64,000 nt of DNA from Cytophagales bacterium (GTDB taxonomy: Bacteria > Bacteroidota > Bacteroidia > Cytophagales > Cyclobacteriaceae): assembly GCA_033344775.1 (NCBI GenBank), contig JAWPMT010000005.1:1223501-1287500 (forward strand). The letters run 5' to 3'. Under the pieces are notes generated by a model. It saw only the letters and a program-made list of their open reading frames with translations. It did not search any database and was not told where the DNA came from. Shown in pieces: positions 28,263-36,482 of the stretch. Numbering within the stretch: position 1 is the stretch's first letter; each line of letters begins with the position of its first letter. Both the position numbers and the translations under genes were made by a program.

Positions 28263-29393
28263 TTGAAGCATCAACGAATTGCGGTATCGGCCTTTTTCTT
28301 CATCAATGGATTCACCCATGCGAATTGGGCGTCTCGCTTACCCGAGTTACAAACTTTCCTGGGTATCTCCCATTCGGGACTAGGCTCTCTGCTATTTGTT
28401 ATGGCTTGCGGTGCGCTGTTTGCCATGCCATTCACTGGTGCTTTGACCGCAAGATTTGGGAGTCATAAAGTCTGTCAGTTTACCGGTATATTACTGGCTT
28501 TTGTGAGCGCGAGCATCGCTTTACAAAACAACCTCTATGTAGAAGGTGTAATCTTCATGATTACAGGCTTTGCCAATGGCTCCATGGATGTTGCAATGAA
28601 TGAGCAGGCTGTGTTGGTTGAAAGGGCTTACCAGAAGCCCATCATGTCTTCTTTTCACGCTTTCTGGAGTATTGGAATGGCCATTGGTGCAGGATCAGGT
28701 GCCATTTTTGCCAAGGCTGGAATTCCACTTAAAGTGCACATGTTTGTGATTGCCGGATTTGCACTGATAAGCTTCCTTTGGGCCAGCAACAAACTCATCA
28801 AAGTGCAGAAAGCAGCTGAAGAAAATAAACCGCCTGCATTCATCCTTCCCAATTCAATCATTGCTCCATTAGGCTTCATCGCCTTTTGCGGCATGCTTTC
28901 GGAAGGCTCTATGATCGACTGGTCCGCGATATACATCAATGAAGTAGTAGGCAGTTCCAAAACCATCAGTGCGATCTCCTTTGGGGTATTTGGTGCCGCA
29001 ATGACGCTTGGTCGTATCTTTGGCGATTACTTCACACTCAGGCTTGGCAAGAAAAAATTACTGGTCATCGACAGCATCTTAGCCATTGTCGGATTAAGCG
29101 TTGTTCTACTCTTTCCGGTGATGCCGATCACCACCATCGGCTTGTTCCTGATCGGAATTGGTTTATCTACGATTGTACCCATTGTCTACTCCACCGCAGG
29201 CAACACACCTGGTGTTTCTCCTGGCATCGGTATTTCCATGGCTACCACCATCGGCTATTCAGGTTTCTTTATTGGACCTACTTCCATTGGTTACTTAGGC
29301 GATCATTACGGCTTAAGGATCGCTTTAGTATTCACGCTTGTGCTCCTGCTTCTGATGTTCGTTTTGATTTTAATACAACGGTTTAAAGCATAA
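28263..29393 (+). CDS. MFS transporter
   Basis: A 376-residue major facilitator protein with about 12 helices, starting at TTG 28263; a stop lies five codons upstream and no ATG is available. The N-terminus (VSAFFFINGFTHANWASRLPELQ) and SFHAFWSIGMAIGAGSGAIFAKAG are typical of a group near fucose and drug permeases. It lacks an obvious substrate signature. It is divergent from an AraC regulator and convergent, with ten bases between, to a FISUMP lipoprotein. Confidence 0.88.
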   Translation: MKHQRIAVSAFFFINGFTHANWASRLPELQTFLGISHSGLGSLLFVMACGALFAMPFTGALTARFGSHKVCQFTGILLAFVSASIALQNNLYVEGVIFMITGFANGSMDVAMNEQAVLVERAYQKPIMSSFHAFWSIGMAIGAGSGAIFAKAGIPLKVHMFVIAGFALISFLWASNKLIKVQKAAEENKPPAFILPNSIIAPLGFIAFCGMLSEGSMIDWSAIYINEVVGSSKTISAISFGVFGAAMTLGRIFGDYFTLRLGKKKLLVIDSILAIVGLSVVLLFPVMPITTIGLFLIGIGLSTIVPIVYSTAGNTPGVSPGIGISMATTIGYSGFFIGPTSIGYLGDHYGLRIALVFTLVLLLLMFVLILIQRFKA

Positions 29394-29403
29394 CAAAAGG
29401 TCC

Positions 29404-30054
29404 CTACTCTTCGAATTCGCCGGTCTCGGTTGCGGATTGAATGAGATTCCTATTCATGGAAGACTTTGATTTTACGCACCTTACCGAAAAAGCATACGTA
29501 GGATGCTGAGAGGCAGTACGAAGAGAATCCTTACCTCGCTCAAAGATGTAGGTCCAGACAAAATGATCATCCTCCATTGTTCGTGACCAGAACAATGTCC
29601 TGTCTCCAAAATGATTAGGGAATTCGCCGTTGTTCCCTGAACCGGTAGGGCGCACAGAAAACAGACTATTGTTAGTATTTACATCTCTCTCCCAAAATTG
29701 ATCGTCTTTGTAGTCACTGGCAAGATAACCTCCATTGTCACCCAATAGCTTTTCCCATTCTTCATTGTTCGGTAAACTCCATCCTTTCGGACATACTTTA
29801 CATGCTGTTTCAAAGTCATATAATAAACCATAGGTATCTACCAATGTTGTGTCATCATTTGGTACATAATATTGGATGGGTCTCCCTGATAAATCGACAG
29901 TTATCTTCAAGTTTTCTATCATCCAGACTGTCTCTCCGTACAATTTCAGGGTATATTCATTGCCCTTAATATCGATCAATTTATTCGGTTCTGTTTCCTG
30001 ACAAAACATCAGCCACACCAAATTTATCGTCATTAGAAACTTTAGGTTTTTCAT
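29404..30054 (-). CDS. FISUMP-domain lipoprotein
   Basis: A 216-residue protein from the ATG at 30054 (a GTG precedes it). A short signal with a Cys near residue 18 (LMFC) suggests a lipoprotein. The body matches the Fibrobacter succinogenes major paralogous domain: DIKGNEYTLKLYGETVWMIENLK, CPKGWSLPNNEEWEKLL, TGSGNNGEFPNHFGDRTLFWS and the terminal FSVRCVK. These are surface proteins of unknown role in Bacteroidota. Confidence 0.85.
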   Translation of the reverse strand: MKNLKFLMTINLVWLMFCQETEPNKLIDIKGNEYTLKLYGETVWMIENLKITVDLSGRPIQYYVPNDDTTLVDTYGLLYDFETACKVCPKGWSLPNNEEWEKLLGDNGGYLASDYKDDQFWERDVNTNNSLFSVRPTGSGNNGEFPNHFGDRTLFWSRTMEDDHFVWTYIFERGKDSLRTASQHPTYAFSVRCVKSKSSMNRNLIQSATETGEFEE

Positions 30055-30183
30055 CACGGAATTCGCTTATACCAAGCTTTCTTTACATGGTCAATTTCGG
30101 GAATTAGCACCAAAGAATGTCGCTCGACAAACCATCAAAGCAACTTCTATTTTACTATTTATTTTGTCAAAGAAATTTCACGG

Positions 30184-30423
30184 CTAGTAAATGATGTCCA
30201 TGATCAATTCCTGCTTTTCTTGCATCAAATCTGTGTAAACTTCTTTGATCTCTCGTTTCTCCTCTGGAGAGAATTCATAAATGCCGGGTCTTGGAGGTGG
30301 AGCTAGAATGTCTAATTCATACCCAATCAATTCCTTGACTAAATACTCTCCTATCAACATGGTTTCTTCCTCACAACCTGACATAAAATAAACGAGATCC
30401 GATCTTTCGTTCATGGCATTCAT
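30184..30423 (-). CDS. Small acidic hypothetical protein
   Basis: From the ATG at 30423 the protein is 79 residues; its A overlaps the stop of the preceding gene (TGATG), so it is probably translated by reinitiation. It is acidic, with GCEEETMLIGEYLVKELIGYE and PPPRPGIYEFSPEEKREI. No known domain was recognised. It is the last gene of a minus-strand group of uncharacterised genes (30184-31445). Confidence 0.6.
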   Translation of the reverse strand: MNAMNERSDLVYFMSGCEEETMLIGEYLVKELIGYELDILAPPPRPGIYEFSPEEKREIKEVYTDLMQEKQELIMDIIY

Positions 30424-30824
30424 CAACAACTCAATTCCTGACCATCAGAAGACCTGATCAATCCCTCATAAGCCATTGCTTTTACAGCACCATTCGGATA
30501 TTTCGTTAATCTCAGCAGCTCTTCTGCTGAAGCATTTTCCGTGATCCATTTTCTGCGATAAAACTGCAATGGCGCCCTACCGGAATTGCCAACAATCCCG
30601 GAAGAGATAAAATCCCTTTCTGCAACCAACCTGGTGGAATCTCTTATTTCAGTTTGTATCCCATCCCAGTCATAAGTCCAGTCAGGTTCATAGGCAATTC
30701 CATAGTAAAGCGAAGATGCTATTATTACAATTGAAACCACAGGTAGTAGAAGAGAGTACCGATAGGGGTTTTTGAAGGTACGACGCATATATCGATCAAG
30801 TTGTTTGTTCTTAAAGCTATTCAA
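30423..30824 (-). CDS. Hypothetical membrane-anchored protein
   Basis: A 133-residue protein, read from TTG 30824 (an ATG at 30788 would remove 12 residues). One transmembrane helix at about residues 25-42 (YSLLLPVVSIVIIASSLYYG) follows a basic cytoplasmic tail; the rest is soluble and ends GQELSC. No family recognised. It is sandwiched between two other unknowns with which it forms an operon (10 bases upstream gap, one-base overlap downstream). Confidence 0.6.
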   Translation of the reverse strand: MNSFKNKQLDRYMRRTFKNPYRYSLLLPVVSIVIIASSLYYGIAYEPDWTYDWDGIQTEIRDSTRLVAERDFISSGIVGNSGRAPLQFYRRKWITENASAEELLRLTKYPNGAVKAMAYEGLIRSSDGQELSC

Positions 30825-30834
30825 TTCAACTGGT

Positions 30835-31326
30835 TCACAAAAGCGGATCTGCTTGACTTAACCGATCTAAGATCAATTCTTTATCTGCCTTGGCACATAG
30901 GCCAAACCTCCTTTTCATGTCTGCCACTTCAAAATGACTTAGACCTCCTAACACGGCAGGCACCTCCTTTTCGAATGTAATGATACAAACCATCTTGTAG
31001 CCATGAACGATCCGATCATAAGGCAAAATGGTATTCATCAATACTTGTGTCACAGTTGCTTTTACTTCAAATCCGCCTATCGGATCATTTTGATCAATCA
31101 GGTAATCATAAGATTTCGGCACAGCAACCTCGGCATACCCATAACCACAATAAGCAACCAACTCATTTTCAGCTTTTTCCCAATGCAGGTATTTTTGGAT
31201 ATACTGATCAACCGAATCTCCGCTTCGCCACGAGTGAATCAACTCCTCTGTTGGAAATTGCTCTTTAGTAATATGGCAATGAATCGGTAAGAATCGTTTA
31301 TTTCTCGGGCAATCTTTCTCCAGCAT
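30835..31326 (-). CDS. Hypothetical protein
   Basis: A 163-residue soluble protein with no signal peptide. Segments YLHWEKAENELVAYCGYGYAE, GGFEVKATVTQVLMNTILPY and GLCAKADKELILDRLSQADPLL suggest a compact alpha/beta fold but no family was recognised. The gene starts at an ATG that overlaps the stop of a possible 39-residue ORF (TAATG) and lies ten bases before the next gene. Confidence 0.6.
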   Translation of the reverse strand: MLEKDCPRNKRFLPIHCHITKEQFPTEELIHSWRSGDSVDQYIQKYLHWEKAENELVAYCGYGYAEVAVPKSYDYLIDQNDPIGGFEVKATVTQVLMNTILPYDRIVHGYKMVCIITFEKEVPAVLGGLSHFEVADMKRRFGLCAKADKELILDRLSQADPLL

Positions 31327-31445
31327 TACTTCGGACCGTATTTCTTCAGGATGAGCTCTTTTTCAAACTTTCTTTTGAGTGTTATTGTATCTGAAGTCAT
31401 CGTATTTTGGACATTAAAGATAATCTCAGGCAAACGATATGTCAT
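31326..31445 (-). CDS. Possible 39-residue ORF upstream of the hypothetical operon
   Basis: An ATG at 31445 opens a frame of 39 codons ending TAA, with the TAA overlapping the ATG of the next gene. The peptide is basic at its C-terminus (LKRKFEKELILKKYGPK). A GTG six codons upstream is another possible start. It may be a short coupled leader gene or the 3' end of a decayed gene; evidence is the overlap only. Confidence 0.35.
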   Translation of the reverse strand: MTYRLPEIIFNVQNTMTSDTITLKRKFEKELILKKYGPK

Positions 31446-31546
31446 AACCCGCAAAAAGGCCACCGATCACCTTGACAATAACTTCTTCAAGCAACTAAAG
31501 CAACTACTTTTATCAGATCTGTGTTTATTACGAGAAATCAGACTTT

Positions 31547-32473
31547 ATGCACCTTATCAGGCTCTTTGCCCTACTTATCGCTTTCCTAATAATCGCCAGC
31601 TGTACTGCTCAAAAAGAGCGATTACCACTCATCATCGATGCAGACACAGCTAATGAGGTGGATGATCTATTCGCACTTGTACGGGCCATTGAAGCGCCTG
31701 AGTTCGATCTATTGGGCATTACTTCGGCACAGTTTCATACCTCACCATTGGCCAGTGAACAGTCGGCCAATGAAAGCCAGACAATCAATGAAGACCTCAT
31801 TCGGTTACTGGATAAAAAAGACTTACCACTTCCTTTGGGTAGCAATCAACCCTTGCAGGCAGTCGATCAACCGCAAACTTCAGAAGCGTCAAGGTTTATT
31901 ATCGAAAAAGCGCACGCCATGAAGGAAAACCAAAAACTACACTTGGTCATTTTGGGCTCCTGTACTAATGTTGCTTCTGCTATTCTTATGGACCCAACGA
32001 TTGTCCCCAAAATTCAAGTCCATTACCTCGGATTCTGGCATACCCTGGCAACTAATCAATATGACAAAAAGGAGTTTAATTCCGGTAATGACACCCTTGC
32101 GGTGAACTTCCTGCTCGATCACCCTACTTTGGATTTAAGTGTCATGACAGCCACTACCAGTCAGCACCTCATGTTCAACAAAAAGGTCGTTGACCAGCAA
32201 TTAAAAGGTAAAGGTGGCATCCACGACTACCTGGTGAACAGATGGGAAACCTACGATCGATGGTGGACGGAAGAAGATCCTGAAAAAACCGAATGGATCA
32301 TGTGGGATGTGGCCATCATTGAGGCGCTGGCTCATCCTGAGTGGGCTACTACCCAAACGTTTCTAACTCCTCCGGAAAACACCCCACGTGAAATCAAGAT
32401 ACATACCTCGATCGACACCCAACAAATGGAAGCAGACTTTTGGGAACACATGCACAAATTGTCCAACAAATAG
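31547..32473 (+). CDS. Exported nucleoside hydrolase (inosine-uridine preferring family)
   Basis: A 308-residue lipoprotein (signal ending IIASC, Cys about 19). The nucleoside hydrolase metal motif appears as LIIDADTANEVDDLFAL at residues 29-45, with the later HLVILGSCTNVASAI and WDVAIIEALAHP segments of the fold. Members cleave the N-glycosidic bond of ribonucleosides. Being exported, it could release bases from environmental nucleosides. Confidence 0.87.
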   Translation: MHLIRLFALLIAFLIIASCTAQKERLPLIIDADTANEVDDLFALVRAIEAPEFDLLGITSAQFHTSPLASEQSANESQTINEDLIRLLDKKDLPLPLGSNQPLQAVDQPQTSEASRFIIEKAHAMKENQKLHLVILGSCTNVASAILMDPTIVPKIQVHYLGFWHTLATNQYDKKEFNSGNDTLAVNFLLDHPTLDLSVMTATTSQHLMFNKKVVDQQLKGKGGIHDYLVNRWETYDRWWTEEDPEKTEWIMWDVAIIEALAHPEWATTQTFLTPPENTPREIKIHTSIDTQQMEADFWEHMHKLSNK

Positions 32474-32496
32474 AACTGGGTAGTGCTGCTTGATGG

Positions 32497-33003
32497 TCAG
32501 TCCAGTGCTTTAGTTTGCTGATCGAGTAATTGCAACAATGTGGGCATTCTAAAGTTACCATGCATCGATTTTATATGATCGAAAGCGGTATCTAATGTTG
32601 TGCCTATTGCAGTAATGTAGAGTGGTTTTTTACTCTCTCCCCGGAAGAGTTCTTTCTGATCATTTTCAATCCTGGAGAACTTGGACTTGGCTACCCCAAT
32701 AACCGGAATGGACTCACTCAATTCGTGGTGCAAATGACCTCCAAGTCCCAACTTACCTGCATCATCCAAAAACACAAAGCCATCAACTATGATTGTATCA
32801 ATCTTCTTTATGTGAATTTTCTCCAGCAGGCTTAGAATGCAAGGTAATTCCCGTTTGTAAAACGCTCCCGGTTCGTATGCAGCTATACCTTCGAGGATTT
32901 CTTCATAAATATCTCCCGGCTCAACATCCTTCCAATTTTCAAAAGCCACACAAACAGTTTTTGCCTTGTCTTGATTGTAGTATGTATCAAATGCCAGAAT
33001 CAA
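32497..33003 (-). CDS. nfi: Endonuclease V-like protein
   Basis: A 168-residue protein starting at TTG 33003 and shorter than E. coli Nfi (about 223 residues). The N-terminus carries FDTYY with the catalytic Asp, and the core shows YEPGAFYKRELPCILSLLE, IIVDGFVFLDDAGKLGLGGHLHHEL and IPVIGVAKSKF, all endonuclease V landmarks. The family nicks DNA or RNA next to inosine. The short form suggests a compact Bacteroidota subgroup; activity on DNA is not guaranteed. Confidence 0.8.
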   Translation of the reverse strand: MILAFDTYYNQDKAKTVCVAFENWKDVEPGDIYEEILEGIAAYEPGAFYKRELPCILSLLEKIHIKKIDTIIVDGFVFLDDAGKLGLGGHLHHELSESIPVIGVAKSKFSRIENDQKELFRGESKKPLYITAIGTTLDTAFDHIKSMHGNFRMPTLLQLLDQQTKALD

Positions 33004-33059
33004 AGAACCTAAGTTTTTTCCTAAAATTAATCCTTAGAAAAAATCTAACTATTTCTAAC

Positions 33060-34724
33060 CTATTCTGGTGGTCTTAGGCGTTCTATGACTTCCGTACTTA
33101 CCCAATAAACATCCAAGGTTCCTCCGTCTTTATTTCTTCGTAGGAAGAATAAAAACTTACCATCAGGGGTGATACTAGGGGTATTTTCGTCAAAATCGGA
33201 ATTGACCGACCCACCCAGGTTGATAGGTTCCGTCCAGGAGCCATCCTTCTTTTTAAAGTAGACGAAAATGTCATGGTCTTTTCTATTCGGATCTTCCTGA
33301 TGGCGGTAATTGACCACCATGTACCCCTGATCCGGGGCAATGAATCCATGAAAGCCAAAATCGACTTCCATCTCTTGAACGTCAGGGTAATTTCCATTTT
33401 CATTCTCCGCCTGATTCATCTTGAAGGTTGACACGTTGGTAAAGAACAGGTCGCCATTTGCGGATTGATTCGCATAGAAAGCCTTGTCCTCGATAGGCAA
33501 TGCTAGCCTTTGGGCTTTACCCCAGGAATCCTCATCACGATCAACGTACCAAATTTTAGTATCTGACAGGTCTGAATTATGCCCCGTGAAATAGATCTTC
33601 TCATTATCGAAACTCACGAAAGGTTGCATTTCACCACTCTTCCGACCTTCCGTGAATCCTGCCTCCTCAATGACAGTCCATTTCCCATTTTCTAACTTCG
33701 AGAAATAGATAGCTGGATCTCCATTTACCTTTTCGGCAGAAAAAAACACCTCATCCAAATCTGGAGAAAATGAAATACCATTCTCTTGTCTTCCATCAAC
33801 AGAGATCGTCCCTGGAGCAAAAATACTAGGTTCCAGCTCAGGTATCTCCTGACCAAAATAAGGTCCCGACAGGCTCGGAAAAGCATAAAGATTTGAAACC
33901 CACTCAACACCTCGAACAGCAGTCATAGGGAAAGCTCTTTGATGGTCACCTTCAACAACTACTGGATTAAGTTTAAGGCTTTGATCATTTCTGGATTTCA
34001 ACATATCAATGAAAGTCTCAATGCGCTTACCAGCCGCCTCTTCTTCCGAACCATAAGAAATGAATACCTGAGCATTAAGTTCTTTCACTTGAGCAGAAAT
34101 TTCCGTGAGCTCAGCAATATCGTCTTCCCTTATAGATGGACTTCCCAGGATATACTGATTAAACAAGCCAGGTTGTGCTAGCATCAGATAGGTGCCAAAC
34201 TCACCACTCATTGAATAGCCAAAGTAAGATCGCTGATTGGGTTGAGTTCGGTAATTATGCTCAACATAAGGAATTACATCTTTTTCTATGAACGCCATGT
34301 GTTTGTCTGCTTGTCCAAAATTGTACTTCTTTTGATACTCTTCATTGCTTATCTCCCGAAAGGAATAATCCCGGTACCTACTTACATGGGCGCCTAGTTC
34401 CTCTATCGAAGCTGCGTCAATATCCAATTGCCAGGAAATTCCCACCAAAATCGCTTCTTCCATCAGGAAGTCAGTAGCACCAGACAACATCTCCACATGC
34501 CACATGGCATCTGTATAATAAAGCACAGGGTATTGCTTATGGACACTATCCGCATAATTCGCCGGTAATCTGACGTAGAGTTCGTACGCACGGTCGTTTT
34601 GTGTATCCTGAATAGGAATGACTTCTGTGCGTGAAAATTCCAGCCCTGTTTTGTCCTGGGCCAGGACAACATTGACTGCTATCATAGCTACCCAAAGAAA
34701 TGCTTTTAACCTTTTACTTTTCAT
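33060..34724 (-). CDS. Secreted esterase (alpha/beta hydrolase) fused to PD40-type module
   Basis: A 554-residue protein with signal peptide (cleaved after VVLAQ). Residues 25-275 are an esterase of the EstA/IroE type: YELYVRLPANY, PVLYYTDAMWH, the nucleophile in YFGYSMSGEFG and His in VVEGDHQRAF. Residues 290-554 are a PD40-type beta-propeller module starting PYFGQEIPELEPSIFAPG and ending DVYWVSTEVIERLRPPE. The same module appears in the next three genes of this cluster. A polymer-ester or siderophore-ester substrate is possible but not shown. Confidence 0.87.
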   Translation of the reverse strand: MKSKRLKAFLWVAMIAVNVVLAQDKTGLEFSRTEVIPIQDTQNDRAYELYVRLPANYADSVHKQYPVLYYTDAMWHVEMLSGATDFLMEEAILVGISWQLDIDAASIEELGAHVSRYRDYSFREISNEEYQKKYNFGQADKHMAFIEKDVIPYVEHNYRTQPNQRSYFGYSMSGEFGTYLMLAQPGLFNQYILGSPSIREDDIAELTEISAQVKELNAQVFISYGSEEEAAGKRIETFIDMLKSRNDQSLKLNPVVVEGDHQRAFPMTAVRGVEWVSNLYAFPSLSGPYFGQEIPELEPSIFAPGTISVDGRQENGISFSPDLDEVFFSAEKVNGDPAIYFSKLENGKWTVIEEAGFTEGRKSGEMQPFVSFDNEKIYFTGHNSDLSDTKIWYVDRDEDSWGKAQRLALPIEDKAFYANQSANGDLFFTNVSTFKMNQAENENGNYPDVQEMEVDFGFHGFIAPDQGYMVVNYRHQEDPNRKDHDIFVYFKKKDGSWTEPINLGGSVNSDFDENTPSITPDGKFLFFLRRNKDGGTLDVYWVSTEVIERLRPPE

Positions 34725-34746
34725 CTTGACTTTTATTTATCAAATG

Positions 34747-36444
34747 TTATTGAGCCCTTTTTAACCACGCCGGAGCTCCCCCTTGCTCAATGAATTTCCT
34801 TAATCCAGTACCATCTTTATTGATGAGATAAAGATGCCTCTCCTCCTCTGATTCCCGGGAAGTGAACAAGATTTGAGACCCATCAGGTGACCAGGTCGGT
34901 GTGGAATCCCGAACTTCATTGTACGTCAACCTTCGGGTATTGGAGCCATCAATGTTCATCACGTAGATCTCGTGATTCCCGTCACGGTTTGACATGAAAA
35001 CAATTTCATTTCCATCAGGAGAAACCTCCGGATGATATTCTTCCGCATCATTGTTTGTGAGTTGCTTCAGGCCAGAACCATCCTGATTGGCAATACATAT
35101 CTCTCCTGTACCTGAAGAATGAAAGACGATTCTCCCGTCCGGAGTAAAGGTTGGGCCTCCACCATCCAAATCTGGCAATTGCTGTGATTCACTCCCATCT
35201 GCATTCATGATCCAAATCTCCTGTCGCCACGCACCCTCCGTATCACGATAAGCTCTTCCATGAACGATTTTCTTTCCATCCGGGGACCAGGCCGGCGCAC
35301 TGTCCCATTTGTTCTGTTCATGGGTCAACCGCTTCCTGTCCGAGCCATCACGATTCAGGGTGTGAATGGACCAGGTCTTTCTACCGTCATGATATGCATA
35401 AATCGCAAGGCGTTTTCCATCCGGGGACCAGGCCGGATAGCCATCATTGACGGCACGGTCAGTTATCTGCACTTTGGATTGGCCATCATTATCTGTCACG
35501 AAAACTTGTCCATGCCCGGAAGCAAGCCCTGCATAGGCAATTTCATAGGTAGACTCATTCTCAGGAGGTTTGTTATACGCAGGCCTCAAGGTTTCTATAA
35601 TTTGCGCATCGATCCAATAGATGTCGATGTTATCATAATTCTCACCCAAGGCGCGATTAAACATCAGGTATTTACCATCAGGAGTTACCGAACCATAAGC
35701 ATCCCAATACGGCGTATTGACTTTATCACCCATATTGATCGCCTCCCCCCAGGAACCATCGGCCTGTCGAAAGCTGATGTAGAGATCGGACCCGCCGAAT
35801 CCATCTTCACGCTTACCATCCCAAATGAGGTAACTTTCATCAGGAGCAATGAATGGGTGTGCATTCCATGTTCCAGTGTTGATCACTTCTGGAAATGGTT
35901 TGGGATCTTCCCGAACGCCATCAATCATCCGCGAGTATCGAATGATTCCGTCACCATCTGGCATGCCTGCTTCATCAAACGCATAGGTCTCTTCCGCCGA
36001 AGCAGTCAATCGCATGATTTGGAATTCCTGAAAAACAGCACTCAGTTCCTGACGATCTGACCAACCTTTACCATTTCGATCTTTGTAGCCTTTGGCCATG
36101 TGCATGCGTTCACCATCTGGTGAAAAAGCCAATTCACCCTTGCGCTTAAACTCAGTGTATTTCTTCCAGACCTTACCTTTCTGACGATATCCGATGATCG
36201 TGGGTTGGAAGGGTTCTTCAACTGAGGTACAATAGTAGAATTCCTTCATCCCAGGAGCAAAAACACCTTCAACTTCCCAACCTTCGGTGGAGACCACACC
36301 AGGAGCAAAAGGCTCCGCCACCATGCCCGGCGGTTTTTGTCCCAGATAGGGGCCTTTTAGTTTCGGCAAGTCCTTGATCTCCTGAGCAAAACTGAGGTGA
36401 CTAGATAAAAAAGTGATCAGTATTAAAAATTGATAAACTCTCAT
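34747..36444 (-). CDS. Secreted protein with PD40-type module plus TolB-like propeller
   Basis: A 565-residue protein from the ATG at 36444, which gives a clean signal peptide (RVYQFLILITFLSSHLSFAQ); upstream in-frame starts at 36480 and 36486 would put extra residues before it. The PD40 module (about 25-275) starts PYLGQKPPGMVAEPFAPG and ends YWIDAQIIETLRPA. From about 285 to the end is a six-blade TolB-like propeller with repeats of PAWSPDGKRLAIYA, SAPAWSPDGKKI and HPEVSPDGNEIVF. It is probably a periplasmic or surface binding protein. It lies 38 bases after the beta-lactamase-fold gene. Confidence 0.85.
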   Translation of the reverse strand: MRVYQFLILITFLSSHLSFAQEIKDLPKLKGPYLGQKPPGMVAEPFAPGVVSTEGWEVEGVFAPGMKEFYYCTSVEEPFQPTIIGYRQKGKVWKKYTEFKRKGELAFSPDGERMHMAKGYKDRNGKGWSDRQELSAVFQEFQIMRLTASAEETYAFDEAGMPDGDGIIRYSRMIDGVREDPKPFPEVINTGTWNAHPFIAPDESYLIWDGKREDGFGGSDLYISFRQADGSWGEAINMGDKVNTPYWDAYGSVTPDGKYLMFNRALGENYDNIDIYWIDAQIIETLRPAYNKPPENESTYEIAYAGLASGHGQVFVTDNDGQSKVQITDRAVNDGYPAWSPDGKRLAIYAYHDGRKTWSIHTLNRDGSDRKRLTHEQNKWDSAPAWSPDGKKIVHGRAYRDTEGAWRQEIWIMNADGSESQQLPDLDGGGPTFTPDGRIVFHSSGTGEICIANQDGSGLKQLTNNDAEEYHPEVSPDGNEIVFMSNRDGNHEIYVMNIDGSNTRRLTYNEVRDSTPTWSPDGSQILFTSRESEEERHLYLINKDGTGLRKFIEQGGAPAWLKRAQ

Positions 36445-36482
36445 TTTACGCTTTTGATTACTGTAAATTCCTACGGCCATGT

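Noticed and set aside
33060-34724. Calling this gene a plain TolB protein
   Set aside because: Its first 250 residues carry a full esterase domain with a GYSMSGEFG nucleophile elbow.
35260-36060. 266-codon plus-strand ORF
   Set aside because: Antisense to the PD40/TolB propeller gene; its regularity reflects the repeats of that gene.
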